Source: a virus. From it: a stretch of 64,000 nucleotides of DNA. Position numbers and translations under genes: made by a program. Numbering within the stretch: the first letter of the stretch is position 1; each line of letters starts with the position of its first letter. Location: positions 62,001 to 126,000 of IMG/VR virus record IMGVR_UViG_3300044712_002668; one strand, given 5' to 3'. This document shows, piece by piece, positions 7,320-16,900 of the stretch. The notes below the pieces were generated by a model, which searched no databases, was not told the origin of the DNA, and saw only the letters and a program-made list of their open reading frames with translations.

Positions 7320-8639
7320 ATGGAAAAGAATCTTATTAAAATTGAAGAGCTTGTGGCTAGTTTTACAAAATCTGCTGGGTTTTGGGATTTTTTGAAAAGA
7401 CAACCAGCAGCTCCATTGGCTGCAGCAGAGACTGCTTTAAGAGAATCTGCTGTTTCAGGTGGTGCCGCTGAAAGAGTAGCTGCTGAACAAGCTCAAAGAG
7501 CTTTGTTTGAATCTCAGCAACAAAAATTAATTAATGAGATTAATGCTAATAGAACCAAACTAAATGCCGGTAACTTAGCAGATGCTGAATTAAAAACGCT
7601 TCGGGAAACTATTGATAAACAAATTCAAGAACAAACCGGTTTAAAAGGCAAACTAGAGGCGCTTGAAGCTGCAGAAAAAGCTGCATCGATAGAGCCTCAT
7701 GCTGTTACCGATCCTGCTGCTGCATCAGGAGCTGCTAAACCACAATCTCCATCAACAATTATAGATGAAACTGTAAAAAAGTTTTATAAAGAAAACCCAG
7801 GCGCAACTATAAGAGATTTTCCACAAGAATTAATGAATGCGTTGGTTGAAAAAACTGGTTTAACACCAGAACAAATTGGATCTAAATTAACAAATTCTTT
7901 ATCATCAGTAAAAATGACAGAAGGGCGTACAGCTTCTGCTTTGTGGTGGGCCCAAACATGGGCAGAACTTCGTCCTGGCGTTATTCTATCTGGTATGACC
8001 CCTCCTCAAAAAATGGCATGGGTTGTAGGTTCTGGAATAGCTTTATATCTTTGGCATTTATTCGGTTCTTCCCCATCAGCCTCATCTACTCCCGGAAAAA
8101 ATACTATTGGTCAAATTACATCCCAACGCTCTGCTGGATTGGGTCAATCTACAAGAAAAAATCTTTCTTTATTGAAAGATATTCAAAATACACCAGCCCC
8201 CACCCCATTGGGTTCAAGCAGATTCAATACGGGAGCTGTTGGCACTCCGGCTCCAACACCTGGATTAGTACAGGATAGTAGCCAATCCTTATTGAAGGGG
8301 TTGATGAAGAGACAGAGTAGATTCGATGCTTTGACAAAATTTGCTGAAAACGTTTCTTTAAACGCTGGGGTTGATCAAGTTTTGGCCGCATTAACTCAAC
8401 TTGAGAATATCAAATCATTTGATATGGAGGACCCAACTCAAGTATTCAGTGCTGTGGAAAAAATCCGTGCGCTTGAAGCATCATGTAATGCATTGTTGCC
8501 TCAAATATTACAAGTTCATACTGATGATCCTGTAGAGCAGGAAAAATTGAGAACTGGTAGCAAAACTCTCACAGAGTTGCTTGGAACTATTGCAAATTTA
8601 AGACAAACAACTGAGCAAGCCAAATCAAAGGTAGCGTAA
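7320..8639 (+). CDS. Coiled-coil protein with one membrane segment, likely virion-associated
   Basis: 439 residues. Residues ~40-125 are Ala/Glu/Gln/Lys-rich with strong coiled-coil character (AERVAAEQAQRALFESQQQ). A Pro/Ala/Ser linker follows (~125-145). A hydrophobic segment at ~232-250 (MAWVVGSGIALYLWHLFGS) is a probable transmembrane helix, followed by low-complexity Ser/Thr/Pro and a helical C-terminus. No catalytic motif is seen. Its TAA overlaps the ATG of the next gene (TAATG), and the third gene also overlaps, so the three are translated as a set with a metallopeptidase. It could be an ejected internal protein or a membrane-active factor; this is inference. Confidence 0.55.
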   Translation: MEKNLIKIEELVASFTKSAGFWDFLKRQPAAPLAAAETALRESAVSGGAAERVAAEQAQRALFESQQQKLINEINANRTKLNAGNLADAELKTLRETIDKQIQEQTGLKGKLEALEAAEKAASIEPHAVTDPAAASGAAKPQSPSTIIDETVKKFYKENPGATIRDFPQELMNALVEKTGLTPEQIGSKLTNSLSSVKMTEGRTASALWWAQTWAELRPGVILSGMTPPQKMAWVVGSGIALYLWHLFGSSPSASSTPGKNTIGQITSQRSAGLGQSTRKNLSLLKDIQNTPAPTPLGSSRFNTGAVGTPAPTPGLVQDSSQSLLKGLMKRQSRFDALTKFAENVSLNAGVDQVLAALTQLENIKSFDMEDPTQVFSAVEKIRALEASCNALLPQILQVHTDDPVEQEKLRTGSKTLTELLGTIANLRQTTEQAKSKVA

Positions 8640-9454
8640 TGAAAAAAATTGATAAAATTGTAAAGTCAGTTGATCAATATAATGACTCTATTAAAAAAGT
8701 AGCATGGATACATATACCCGCAGCATTGGCTGCAGTTGGAATAACTGGAGCTGGTATTGCTGGAGTTGGTTGGTCTACTATTGCTACAGTTGGTGTTACG
8801 GTTCTTACTTTTGCTGGAATAGCTTCAAACCAATATCTCAGTTCTGCAAAAGAAAACCTTAAAACAATTCATGATGATATAAAGAAAGCAGTTGATACTG
8901 TTGAACTTCAAAAAACAGAAGAGGGAGCTGCAATATCAAAATCAGATGAAAGAATTTTAAATAATTTTCTTGAAAAGACAAAAGTTTTAAATACTAAAAT
9001 TGATAAATTATTACAAGAAGCAGATAAACCAATCCCAACAGGTAAAACAACTTCCAAAGAGGAGAGTGTTGAAAGAGAAAAACTATTAAGGGCTAGAGCC
9101 ATCTTATTTCAAGATTTTATTTCAACATATTATTCTTATAGTGAAGCAAGACAATCCATTTTAACATTACTTGAAACAAAACAAGGTATTTTATCAGGTA
9201 TTGGTTCTTTTTTCCAAATGATTGGAGGCACCATGGGTGCTGCAGGAAACAGATGGAATTATTTCTTCAGAGTCACAAATGCTTTTGGGGTTCCACTAAG
9301 CTCTTTTGTGGATGGTTTGAAAATTCAAAACAATGCTATTCTTGAAGCTTTGAAAAGTCTTCAAGAACAAAAACAAGATTTACCAGAACATGCATTGAAA
9401 GCTCCGGATCCTTCAAAATCCAAAGAAGAACAAATTGCAGGTATAAAGATATGA
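8639..9454 (+). CDS. Membrane protein with N-terminal Gly/Ala hairpin, cassette partner
   Basis: 271 residues. After a basic N-terminus, residues ~24-65 form two Gly/Ala-rich hydrophobic helices (AALAAVGITGAGIAGVGW, then a Val/Thr-rich helix), as in membrane hairpins. A Lys/Glu-rich coiled-coil region (~67-160) and an amphipathic segment rich in Gly and Phe (GIGSFFQMIGGTMGAAG) follow. No known family is recognised. Translation is coupled on both sides: TAATG with the gene before, ATGA with the gene after. It has no visible ribosome site of its own, which fits re-initiation after the upstream gene. Confidence 0.55.
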   Translation: MKKIDKIVKSVDQYNDSIKKVAWIHIPAALAAVGITGAGIAGVGWSTIATVGVTVLTFAGIASNQYLSSAKENLKTIHDDIKKAVDTVELQKTEEGAAISKSDERILNNFLEKTKVLNTKIDKLLQEADKPIPTGKTTSKEESVEREKLLRARAILFQDFISTYYSYSEARQSILTLLETKQGILSGIGSFFQMIGGTMGAAGNRWNYFFRVTNAFGVPLSSFVDGLKIQNNAILEALKSLQEQKQDLPEHALKAPDPSKSKEEQIAGIKI

Positions 9455-9990
9455 ACGAGCAAGAGATAGTTTTATCAGATATCGATCATGAGAAATATTT
9501 TCCCATGATTGAACAATTAAAGGATGAGATTCGAAATGATCCTGTAATAAAAAAAGTATTCAAGGATTATGATATTGATTTCTCTGAATTTGATATGATT
9601 CCTATTTGTGTTGCTCAACTGCCTGTTTCTGCAAGAACTGACCATGCTGTAATCTATCTTAATGAGGGGCTTCTTAAAGAAGAAGATTTTTTAAAAAATG
9701 CACATTATCTTGTTCATGAAATGACTCATTGGTGTCAACAAACTACAGGAAATAAACCTACTCCTGGTAGTGATGCCGATGATTATCTTTATAACCCAGC
9801 AGAAGTTGAAAGTTTTCAAAATCAAACGCAATATATCTCTCACAGTATAGGAGATGAAGCTGCTGAAGAGTATATAAATCAGGTTCTTGATAAACATGAA
9901 GTTACCGATAAAAAAGAAAGAAAAGATAGAACTGAAAAATTACTTAATTTGGCAGGGCAATTAGGGATTGTTGTAAACAAGAACGGATAA
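9451..9990 (+). CDS. Putative zinc metallopeptidase (HExxH)
   Basis: 179 residues with a zincin active site: LVHEMTHWCQQ gives His89-Glu90-x-x-His93, and the downstream NPAEVESF offers Glu118 or Glu120 as third zinc ligand 25-27 residues later, the gluzincin-like arrangement. No signal peptide is present. The C-terminal 50 residues are charged and helical. Its start overlaps the previous gene (ATGA). The tight coupling to two membrane-segment proteins suggests that the peptidase acts with or on them, for example by maturing a virion protein or by cutting a host protein. The family is not identified beyond the motif, and the HExxH alone could be misleading, but the spacing and the Glu support it. 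Confidence 0.65.
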   Translation: MNEQEIVLSDIDHEKYFPMIEQLKDEIRNDPVIKKVFKDYDIDFSEFDMIPICVAQLPVSARTDHAVIYLNEGLLKEEDFLKNAHYLVHEMTHWCQQTTGNKPTPGSDADDYLYNPAEVESFQNQTQYISHSIGDEAAEEYINQVLDKHEVTDKKERKDRTEKLLNLAGQLGIVVNKNG

Positions 9991-10015
9991 TTTGGCATCT
10001 TCTTGAGGTGCTGAC

Positions 10016-11614
10016 ATGGTTTGTTCTGTTCCTGTAAAATTTCTTTTTTATAACCCAATACTACAAGGTACTAGAACCGTAAATGCTACCGGGGATGGTT
10101 ACTCCATCTCTTTAAGTTGGTATAAAGCTGCCATTTCACCTCCATATTATAAATTGTATTATAATATATATTATTCTTCTTTTCAAGAATCTGTTTTTAC
10201 TGAGGGTGTGAAATTTATAGCTCCATCAACAATAGATCAGGTATTGTTGGAAGGTATATTCAAACCAGGAGATATTTATTTCTTTGCGGTTAGACCTACA
10301 GGGTTTGAACCTAACACGTTTTTATTTGATTCCTTACCAGATGCCGGAAATGGTTTGAAAATCTATCCTGAGTCATTGTTGGCGGATACAATCACGGCTA
10401 CAGATACTATTATTCCATTGATTGATGTAACTTCATTCCCTCCATATGGTTTGATACAAATCGGTTATGAAGCAATAAAGTATTCTTCAGTTGATTTGGT
10501 AAATAACTTATTGATATTATCATCTGTAGCGGATCGTGGTGTATACGGAAGCACCCCAAGAATACATACACCGGATGGATATGATGGATCTTTATATCAT
10601 AATCCTTTGGTTTATATGTTCAAAGGTTTTGAGGATGGAAATATTTCTATTGGTTTGGCTGAAAACAAGTTCAAAGAACAATATGCCTACACCAACACTG
10701 ATGGATACAGAGACAGACAGGATATACTGACATCTGATAAAGATGTTACTATAGTTGAAAATTCAAATGATGGTTTTCCGATATTTGACTATGCAGGATG
10801 GAGAAGAACTGATCCTGCTGATATGTTAGCTGGTAAATGTATTGGCTCATATTATGGTGGGGAATACGGATGTGCAGATGGGTATGATAGTGATGGTAGG
10901 ATTCGTGGGCTTAGTTTTCAGGATATAAATAATCAACGTCAAGAGGTGTTGTTAAACGTTACTGGAGAGCCTGTAGTTCTTTTCAAGAGAATGTGGAAGG
11001 GCAAGACATCAAAACAATATGACTCATCCCGTGAGAACACCATTTATAGGGGTTTTGATAATTATGGTACAGAATTTGTAAGTGGTTATGAACAATATTT
11101 CAATTCAAGACGTTCTGATGGTAGAATCATGGTAAGGTTCGGGCCAACGAAAGAGAATTATGAGCGTCAGGAGCCTGGTATTGAAAATGTATTCGTTCCT
11201 AATTGTTGGACATTGGTTACTCCAGCTTTGAAGGATGGAGATTTTATCATTCGTTTCAATGAAGATGGAAGCGAAGAGTGGAGATATGAGGTTCTGGATG
11301 TGGATAGGAACAGAACGGTGCTGTTGGAAAGCGGAGCACAGAAGTTTACAGTTTCCAGAGTGAGAAAGACAGATCCAATTTATCAAGTCAGGGCAATACG
11401 TGATACCAGTATGTTCCCTAAGGAATTATTGACTGGAGTTGGAAGCGCTGGGAAATTGTTGCCTCATTTGCATAGAATTGTGGTTAATGAAGGAATTTTG
11501 ACTGTATCACAAATTAATCAAATGACATCAATATCAAATGGGCACAATCATGCAATAGTCAATGGTGTGGTACAAACAGTTCTAGGACATACTCATAGTA
11601 TCATCTTACCATAA
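10016..11614 (+). CDS. Virion structural protein with FnIII-like N-terminus and His-rich C-terminus
   Basis: 532 residues with GAGGTG as ribosome site. Residues ~10-100 resemble a fibronectin type III fold (SLSWYKA, KLYYNIYYSS, FFAVRPTG). The middle has several turns with Asp-Gly-Tyr (four in all) and a region around 330-370 (GYEQYFNSRRSDGRIMVRFGP) that looks conserved and structural. The C-terminus ends in repeated His motifs, NGHNHAIVNG and LGHTHSIIL, the kind of metal-binding or trimerising tip seen in tail fibres. It is probably a neck, collar or fibre-network component; the exact site in the virion is unknown. It begins a plus-strand run of virion genes. Confidence 0.6.
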   Translation: MVCSVPVKFLFYNPILQGTRTVNATGDGYSISLSWYKAAISPPYYKLYYNIYYSSFQESVFTEGVKFIAPSTIDQVLLEGIFKPGDIYFFAVRPTGFEPNTFLFDSLPDAGNGLKIYPESLLADTITATDTIIPLIDVTSFPPYGLIQIGYEAIKYSSVDLVNNLLILSSVADRGVYGSTPRIHTPDGYDGSLYHNPLVYMFKGFEDGNISIGLAENKFKEQYAYTNTDGYRDRQDILTSDKDVTIVENSNDGFPIFDYAGWRRTDPADMLAGKCIGSYYGGEYGCADGYDSDGRIRGLSFQDINNQRQEVLLNVTGEPVVLFKRMWKGKTSKQYDSSRENTIYRGFDNYGTEFVSGYEQYFNSRRSDGRIMVRFGPTKENYERQEPGIENVFVPNCWTLVTPALKDGDFIIRFNEDGSEEWRYEVLDVDRNRTVLLESGAQKFTVSRVRKTDPIYQVRAIRDTSMFPKELLTGVGSAGKLLPHLHRIVVNEGILTVSQINQMTSISNGHNHAIVNGVVQTVLGHTHSIILP

Positions 11615-11637
11615 AGTCAATATTGGAGCATAAAGAT

Positions 11638-12225
11638 ATGACAAATCGGTATACAGGCAGCGGAAGGCAAATAGAAGGCGGAATGTTAGCCACACATAAG
11701 CAGGATTTCAACGCTCATGTGACTGGTGGAGATTGGCGTCATAAAGCAGATCAGGTTGATATGAATCCTGTTTTGACCGCTCCTTATAATGGAACAGATG
11801 TTCAAACTGTTTTGAGCGAATTGGTTACAACAGTTTCGGGTCAAAGAATTGGAGAGGGACAGGCTTCTGTAAATTTTTTGGGTGTAACTGTTCTATATCC
11901 AATAAACATGAATCCTGCACAATATCCGCAATACAGGGTTGAGTGTACAAGTACAGGAACATTAGCTACCAATAAAACAATAAATATATATTTTTCACCA
12001 GCTATGACGTTGGGAAATCAATTTATACTTATGGTTAAAACCAGTGCGGTGACATTTGGAAGTTATCATATTGAAATTGCCTTTCCTGATTTTGCAGCCA
12101 ATGCAATTTTCAGCGGAATTGATAATCAGATATATACACAGGGGTATTTCAAATATAACATAATTATATCAAAGCCTTTTTCTGGTGCAGATCAATTATT
12201 TATTACAAGAACGGATTATCTATGA
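11638..12225 (+). CDS. Tail fibre-related structural protein
   Basis: 195 residues from ATG 11638, with GGAG about 10 bases upstream; a TTG at 11623 is in frame but lies within the ribosome site. Residues ~10-60 hold a short module of type His-x5-Ala-His, His-x-Ala, then TDVQTVLSEL, which also occurs twice in the large protein at 13974-19178. The rest is a beta-rich domain (VECTSTGTLATNKTINIYFSPAMTLGNQFILMV shape, described here only by pattern). It overlaps the following fibre gene by 4 bases (ATGA). It is likely an attachment or receptor-binding component. Confidence 0.5.
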   Translation: MTNRYTGSGRQIEGGMLATHKQDFNAHVTGGDWRHKADQVDMNPVLTAPYNGTDVQTVLSELVTTVSGQRIGEGQASVNFLGVTVLYPINMNPAQYPQYRVECTSTGTLATNKTINIYFSPAMTLGNQFILMVKTSAVTFGSYHIEIAFPDFAANAIFSGIDNQIYTQGYFKYNIIISKPFSGADQLFITRTDYL

Positions 12226-13439
12226 GTAAATTTGAACATATATCTTGTGGGGTTATTGCGGGAGCCGCCCCTTCTGGGGTTGGCGGTATACATCTTGCTG
12301 GTTCAGTTATAGCTGGCAATTATACTACTATAAATGAAGGTACAATAACCTTGAATAGTGCCGGTTGGATTCTGGCTCAAGAAGCCATTATTGCCAAAGG
12401 GGTAACTCCTAATTTTTCAAGTATTGCAGAATTAAGAGTTGGTGATAGAAGCACTGATGCTGGTGGTGCGGGAAATCTATCTGTACAAAATAACATTGCA
12501 TCTTCAGGGTATATTAAAGTTGGATCTCCAACATACCATACAATTGCTGTTGGTGAAATTTCAGCTCAAAACAGAATATATTCAGAAACAGGATTTACTG
12601 CTGTAGCTTCACCTGGTGCATTTTCATCAGCTATAACACCTACAGCTGTAACAGTAAGTGGACCTGTTACATCTGTAACTGTTGGATCAAGTTCTTTAAT
12701 TGTAAACTCACCAGGAGGAACTACAACATTATTATCTACTAGTATTACTACTTCTGGTTATGTAAAAGCCGGAACACCAACATATCATACAATATTGGAT
12801 GGTGAGATTTCGGCACAATATGGTATATATTCAGAGACAGGGTTTACAGCTGTAGCTGCACCAGGAACAACAAGTTCTGCTATAACACCAACATCAATAT
12901 CAGTAACCGGTCCAGTTACTTCGGTAAGTTTAGGTATAAGCTCAATGGTTATTAATACGCCAGGTGGAACTACAACTTTAAATGGGACATCAATGTCCAT
13001 TACTTCATTTGGAGTAACTACAACAGTAGCCCCTGCAGGAGTTACCTCAACAAACACTCCGAGTTTATTATATAGAGGTATTGCATATAAAGATGCTGGT
13101 GGTAATGTACTATTCAATACAAAAAAAAATTATGGAACTTTTGTAAGTATTGTAGTTGACACAACAGGAACACCTCCATTTGAATTCTTTATAAGAACTG
13201 ATGTAGATTATGATGGAACTCAAAAAATGGCTTATGGTGTGGTTGTAAAAGTAAATGGTTCTTGGCAGTATCATACACCTGCTGTTGAAATACCTGTTGT
13301 TAGTATTAGATCTGGAACTTATCTAGGAAATCAAGGTTTATATGTAAGTTTTCAGTTTAGTAATGGTAGTAATTTTGACATTACAGAGTTAATAAATAAT
13401 AATGTTAATAGTTTAGATTTTTGTGTAATTGGTTATTAA
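12222..13439 (+). CDS. Repeat-containing tail fibre protein
   Basis: 405 residues, almost free of Cys and rich in Ser, Thr, Gly and Val. Residues 93-175 and 176-258 are an 83-residue tandem repeat (SGYxKxGxPTYHTI, GEISAQ, IYSETGFTAVA, SSAITPT, GPVTSV, NxPGGTTTL in both copies). The N-terminal ~90 residues and the C-terminal ~110 residues (EFFIRTDVDYDG, SWQYHTPAVEI) differ and probably form the virion-proximal part and a globular tip. The pattern is that of a trimeric beta-rich fibre shaft. Its start overlaps the upstream gene by 4 bases, and the next gene has a strong ribosome site just after its stop. Confidence 0.6.
   Translation: MSKFEHISCGVIAGAAPSGVGGIHLAGSVIAGNYTTINEGTITLNSAGWILAQEAIIAKGVTPNFSSIAELRVGDRSTDAGGAGNLSVQNNIASSGYIKVGSPTYHTIAVGEISAQNRIYSETGFTAVASPGAFSSAITPTAVTVSGPVTSVTVGSSSLIVNSPGGTTTLLSTSITTSGYVKAGTPTYHTILDGEISAQYGIYSETGFTAVAAPGTTSSAITPTSISVTGPVTSVSLGISSMVINTPGGTTTLNGTSMSITSFGVTTTVAPAGVTSTNTPSLLYRGIAYKDAGGNVLFNTKKNYGTFVSIVVDTTGTPPFEFFIRTDVDYDGTQKMAYGVVVKVNGSWQYHTPAVEIPVVSIRSGTYLGNQGLYVSFQFSNGSNFDITELINNNVNSLDFCVIGY
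12498..12995 (+). repeat. Two tandem 249-bp coding repeats in fibre gene
   Basis: Copy 1 spans 12498-12746 and copy 2 spans 12747-12995, in frame, with period 83 codons. Protein similarity between copies is high, while the DNA differs at many third positions, so the duplication is old and maintained by selection. A recombination event between copies would shorten or lengthen the fibre in exact 83-residue steps. Confidence 0.85.
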
Positions 13440-13451
13440 GGAGCGTAAGAC

Positions 13452-13964
13452 ATGGATCCAACAACATATTTAATAAATCAAGTAAACAGTTTATTCACAA
13501 TTCAATTTCTTGTTTTTGGAATTGTTATAGGAGTTGTTACTCAAATTCTAAGAACGCTTATTGAAGGAATATGTCTTCGTATAGAACCTTATCTTCCTCA
13601 GTGGATGGATAAATATAAAGAACATATAAAACTTAATTGGTCAAATGTTATTTTGAGGGGTTTACCAATATTGGTCGGTGTTTTAATATCATACTTTATT
13701 GTTTCATATCCATACCCTGCAATTTTTGCAACATCTGTATGGGGAAGGGTATTTTTCGGCATAGTAGCTGGTAGCGCTGCAAATATTATCTATCCTTTCT
13801 TTCGTTTTTATTTGAAAACATACCTTCCAGATAATATCAAAGATCAAGCTAATGGTTTATTGGTACAAGCAGGGATAAAACCAAAACAACTTGAAAATAA
13901 AGAAGTTGAAAATCCAGTACCAACCACAGATGATGCAAACAAAGAACCACAAGAAAAATCATAA
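13452..13964 (+). CDS. Three-helix membrane protein, possible holin
   Basis: 170 residues with a strong ribosome site (AAGGAG at 13438-13443). Three hydrophobic segments are visible at ~14-35 (FLVFGIVIGVVTQIL), ~68-90 (LPILVGVLISYFIVS) and ~95-120 (VFFGIVAGSAANIIYPFF), with basic loops and a charged hydrophilic tail (ENKEVENPVPTTDDANKEP). Size and topology fit class I holins, and a lone membrane protein among fibre genes is a common place for a lysis gene. No endolysin, spanin or peptidoglycan hydrolase is adjacent, so the holin call is tentative. It could instead be a virion-associated membrane protein. Confidence 0.45.
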   Translation: MDPTTYLINQVNSLFTIQFLVFGIVIGVVTQILRTLIEGICLRIEPYLPQWMDKYKEHIKLNWSNVILRGLPILVGVLISYFIVSYPYPAIFATSVWGRVFFGIVAGSAANIIYPFFRFYLKTYLPDNIKDQANGLLVQAGIKPKQLENKEVENPVPTTDDANKEPQEKS

Positions 13965-13973
13965 TGGAATAAT

Positions 13974-16900
13974 ATGACTGTATACCCTAGTGCTATAGAT
14001 GATGATCGTACAATAAACCGTATTGATGATAATTTGTCAGAACTTGGAACTCAAGTTATCAATCAAATTCGTGATGCCTTATTCTCTGTTGAGAAAACCC
14101 TTGGCACCAACCCTCAAGGCTCAAAAAGTTCTGTAGCGGAGCGTTTAAGTATTGTCATCAATCCTGATGGCACCCTCAACCTTGTTAGCTTGACAGGGCT
14201 TGGTATTGCTACATTGCCAATTCAAAATGTTCATATAGCCCCAGGTGCCGGTATCTCAGAAAGCAAGTTGGCTCTTGATTTTTCAACTTCTACCCTGAAT
14301 ACAAAAATCACTGTTGCAGATTCTCAGCTATTATCTATAGCTAATTTCTCTAATGAGATAAATTCAAACCTTCGTTTGCATGTAGCTGGCTCTCCTTTAT
14401 TCTTAGACAATTCAACATTGGCTAGACATGTAGCTAGCCACATTGACTTGAATGCCATCCCAACCGATGTCAGAGATATAGGGTATAGCTGGTCAGGTTT
14501 GATTGATAAAAACGGAAACCTTCGTTCAGCTACAACTGTAGCCTCTGCTCTTCTTGAAATAAATAATGATTTGGTATTACATGAGAATGGGGCGGCAAAT
14601 GCTCATACAGCAGCAGCGATATCGCTGGATACAAGCTCTTTTATAGAGATTCCACAAACCGCAACTACCGTTCAAGCTGGTTTTGATTACCTTGATAATA
14701 AAGAGTCTTTATCTACCGTTGTAGATAGAGCCACTATGAACAGTAACGGTATACCGTTGACAGCTAGAACCAGACTGTTGAGTTCTGCTACAGATGGTTA
14801 TACCACTAATGTTGTACCTGCTACCAAGGTAATGACATTCTTGTCAGAAACGCTTCACACATCCCCTACAGATGACCCTCAGTATGGCGATGATTGTGTG
14901 AAGTTCATACCAGATTCAAATACTAATTTTATATTTGATTCATACTTTACCAAGGTTGCTGTTGGTGATATTCTTCGTATAGATTATGGTGGAATTGAGT
15001 TTATATTTACAATAGCATCAATACGTTATACTCCTGGTTCAGAATGGATTGTAAGAATCAATGGAACCAATTATAAATCTTTATCAGATGGTTATGGTTA
15101 TGCCCGAATTGATCGTCCGTATTTTGATACAAATACAGCCGGTGTATTAGCTGTAGCCAGCGCTCCAACTGGCATGCTTACTCCAGGTTTTATGGAGAGT
15201 GTAGTTGTGGGCAGCCCAAGAGGAGCTACAGCGGTTGGTATAGCTTTTGATCCAAATCAAATAAATTCTAACCACTATAATTTGTACTTGCGTTTATATC
15301 CTAATGGAGATCCTTCTTATTATTTTGATTTATCAGGCATTGATGTATCTGGTAATGCGGGAACCACTGTAGGAGCCTATACCATTGATTCAGTTATTGA
15401 ATCCACAAACAAAGCTTTCAGGTCTTTGGGATATAACTATCGTTTCATAGCGTTCAATCATAAAGGACAGTTTGGAATAATGATTGCTGACCCATTGGGT
15501 GAGGCAAGCTTTACTATAATCAGCGGAGCTGTATCAGGAACAAGTATAGATGGTTCTTCATATCCCAAAAACATCATTGGAGATGCATTAAATGATGGTT
15601 ATGACGCTCTTGGATTTGGAGCGTATAAACTTGGACTGGCCTCCCCTGTTCCAGGCACTTATGTCAGTGCAATTACAGCCGCAAGTTTTAGTACAATCAT
15701 CATCCCTCCATTGCAGGGACGCAATGCTTATATAAATGGAACCAAGAGAGACTATTTATATAATCAAGGTCCTTGGGTTGCAACGGTATTGAATAATTAT
15801 ACTTCTTATTCATCTCCATCCCCACCACATCTTGAAACAGAATATGTAATAAACCAGAATCTTCAAAATATTGGTTTCAAACCTGGTAAAACAATTGTAA
15901 TTCAGCCAGAAAATATTACAGCGGTTGTAGATGGTTATGGTAGATTCATAATCAAAGAAGTTACATATATACCAGCATGTGGACTGGTTCCAGACCAGAC
16001 AGTAATCAGAGTATTGAACTCTGCTCATGGTTATGGAAATCCAGATCCTGTTCCAGTACCTGTGCCAGTTGGTGGACAGGTTATGTTATCATTATGTGAT
16101 GATTCTGTATCTTTTGATATGGTTCAATCAGTGGGTGATGATGGTGGTAATACATATCACAGATACCATGAAGTTTTTATAAACAATTTTGCCCATACTT
16201 TCAGCATAGAACGCGCTCGTATGGTAAAGCAAGTAAGTGTAGGTAGTTTACTTGGAACAAATAATGATAACTGGAGAATAAGAAGTGTTTCAGATTATCT
16301 GAAGGGATACAGAGATCCTTCTAATTTTGATAGACGCTATGTAAGGTTTACAGTAATTTCAGAATCAAATGCTGAGTATACAGCTAGACTAAGTGATCCT
16401 TTTGGAACAGAAACAGGACCAGTTGTTACTGGTAAAAAGAACATTCCAACAAAGTTCTATGACGATTCAAATTGTGAGTATGTAGAGATTGAATTTAAAG
16501 AACTGGGAACAAGCTCAACAACCATTGGAGATGGATATGTTGATATTGAAGTTTTCCCAAGTCTTGGCTTGGATGATGAGTTCTTTAGATTGGCTGGCGT
16601 AAGTCACAATGACACATTGGTTCGTGGAATAACTGACTTGAGAGAGTTTGGAACATTGAGTGAAAAGAATTTTACAAATTCTGCTATAGATTTTATTCAA
16701 CTCGGAGAAAAATATTTACACAATAATGGAATTGTAAGAGGTTTTGAATATATTGTAGCTAATGGATATAGTTTTTATTTCAAAGGTGGTGTAGCCCTTG
16801 TAAATGGAAAATTTGTTTCTGTTGACTCTCATTCTGTAGACTTTCCTATAACTACTGGGTATTATACATTCTTTATTTGTGTTACTGAAAATGGTAATTT

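Noticed and set aside
7943-8278. A 111-codon frame inside the coiled-coil protein gene
   Set aside because: It lies wholly within the better-supported 7320-8639 frame, has no ribosome site and an odd composition; a shadow.
13121-13129. Run of nine A residues in the repeat fibre gene as a frameshift site
   Set aside because: The reading frame continues intact for another 100 codons with good beta-fibre composition, and the alternative frames close quickly.
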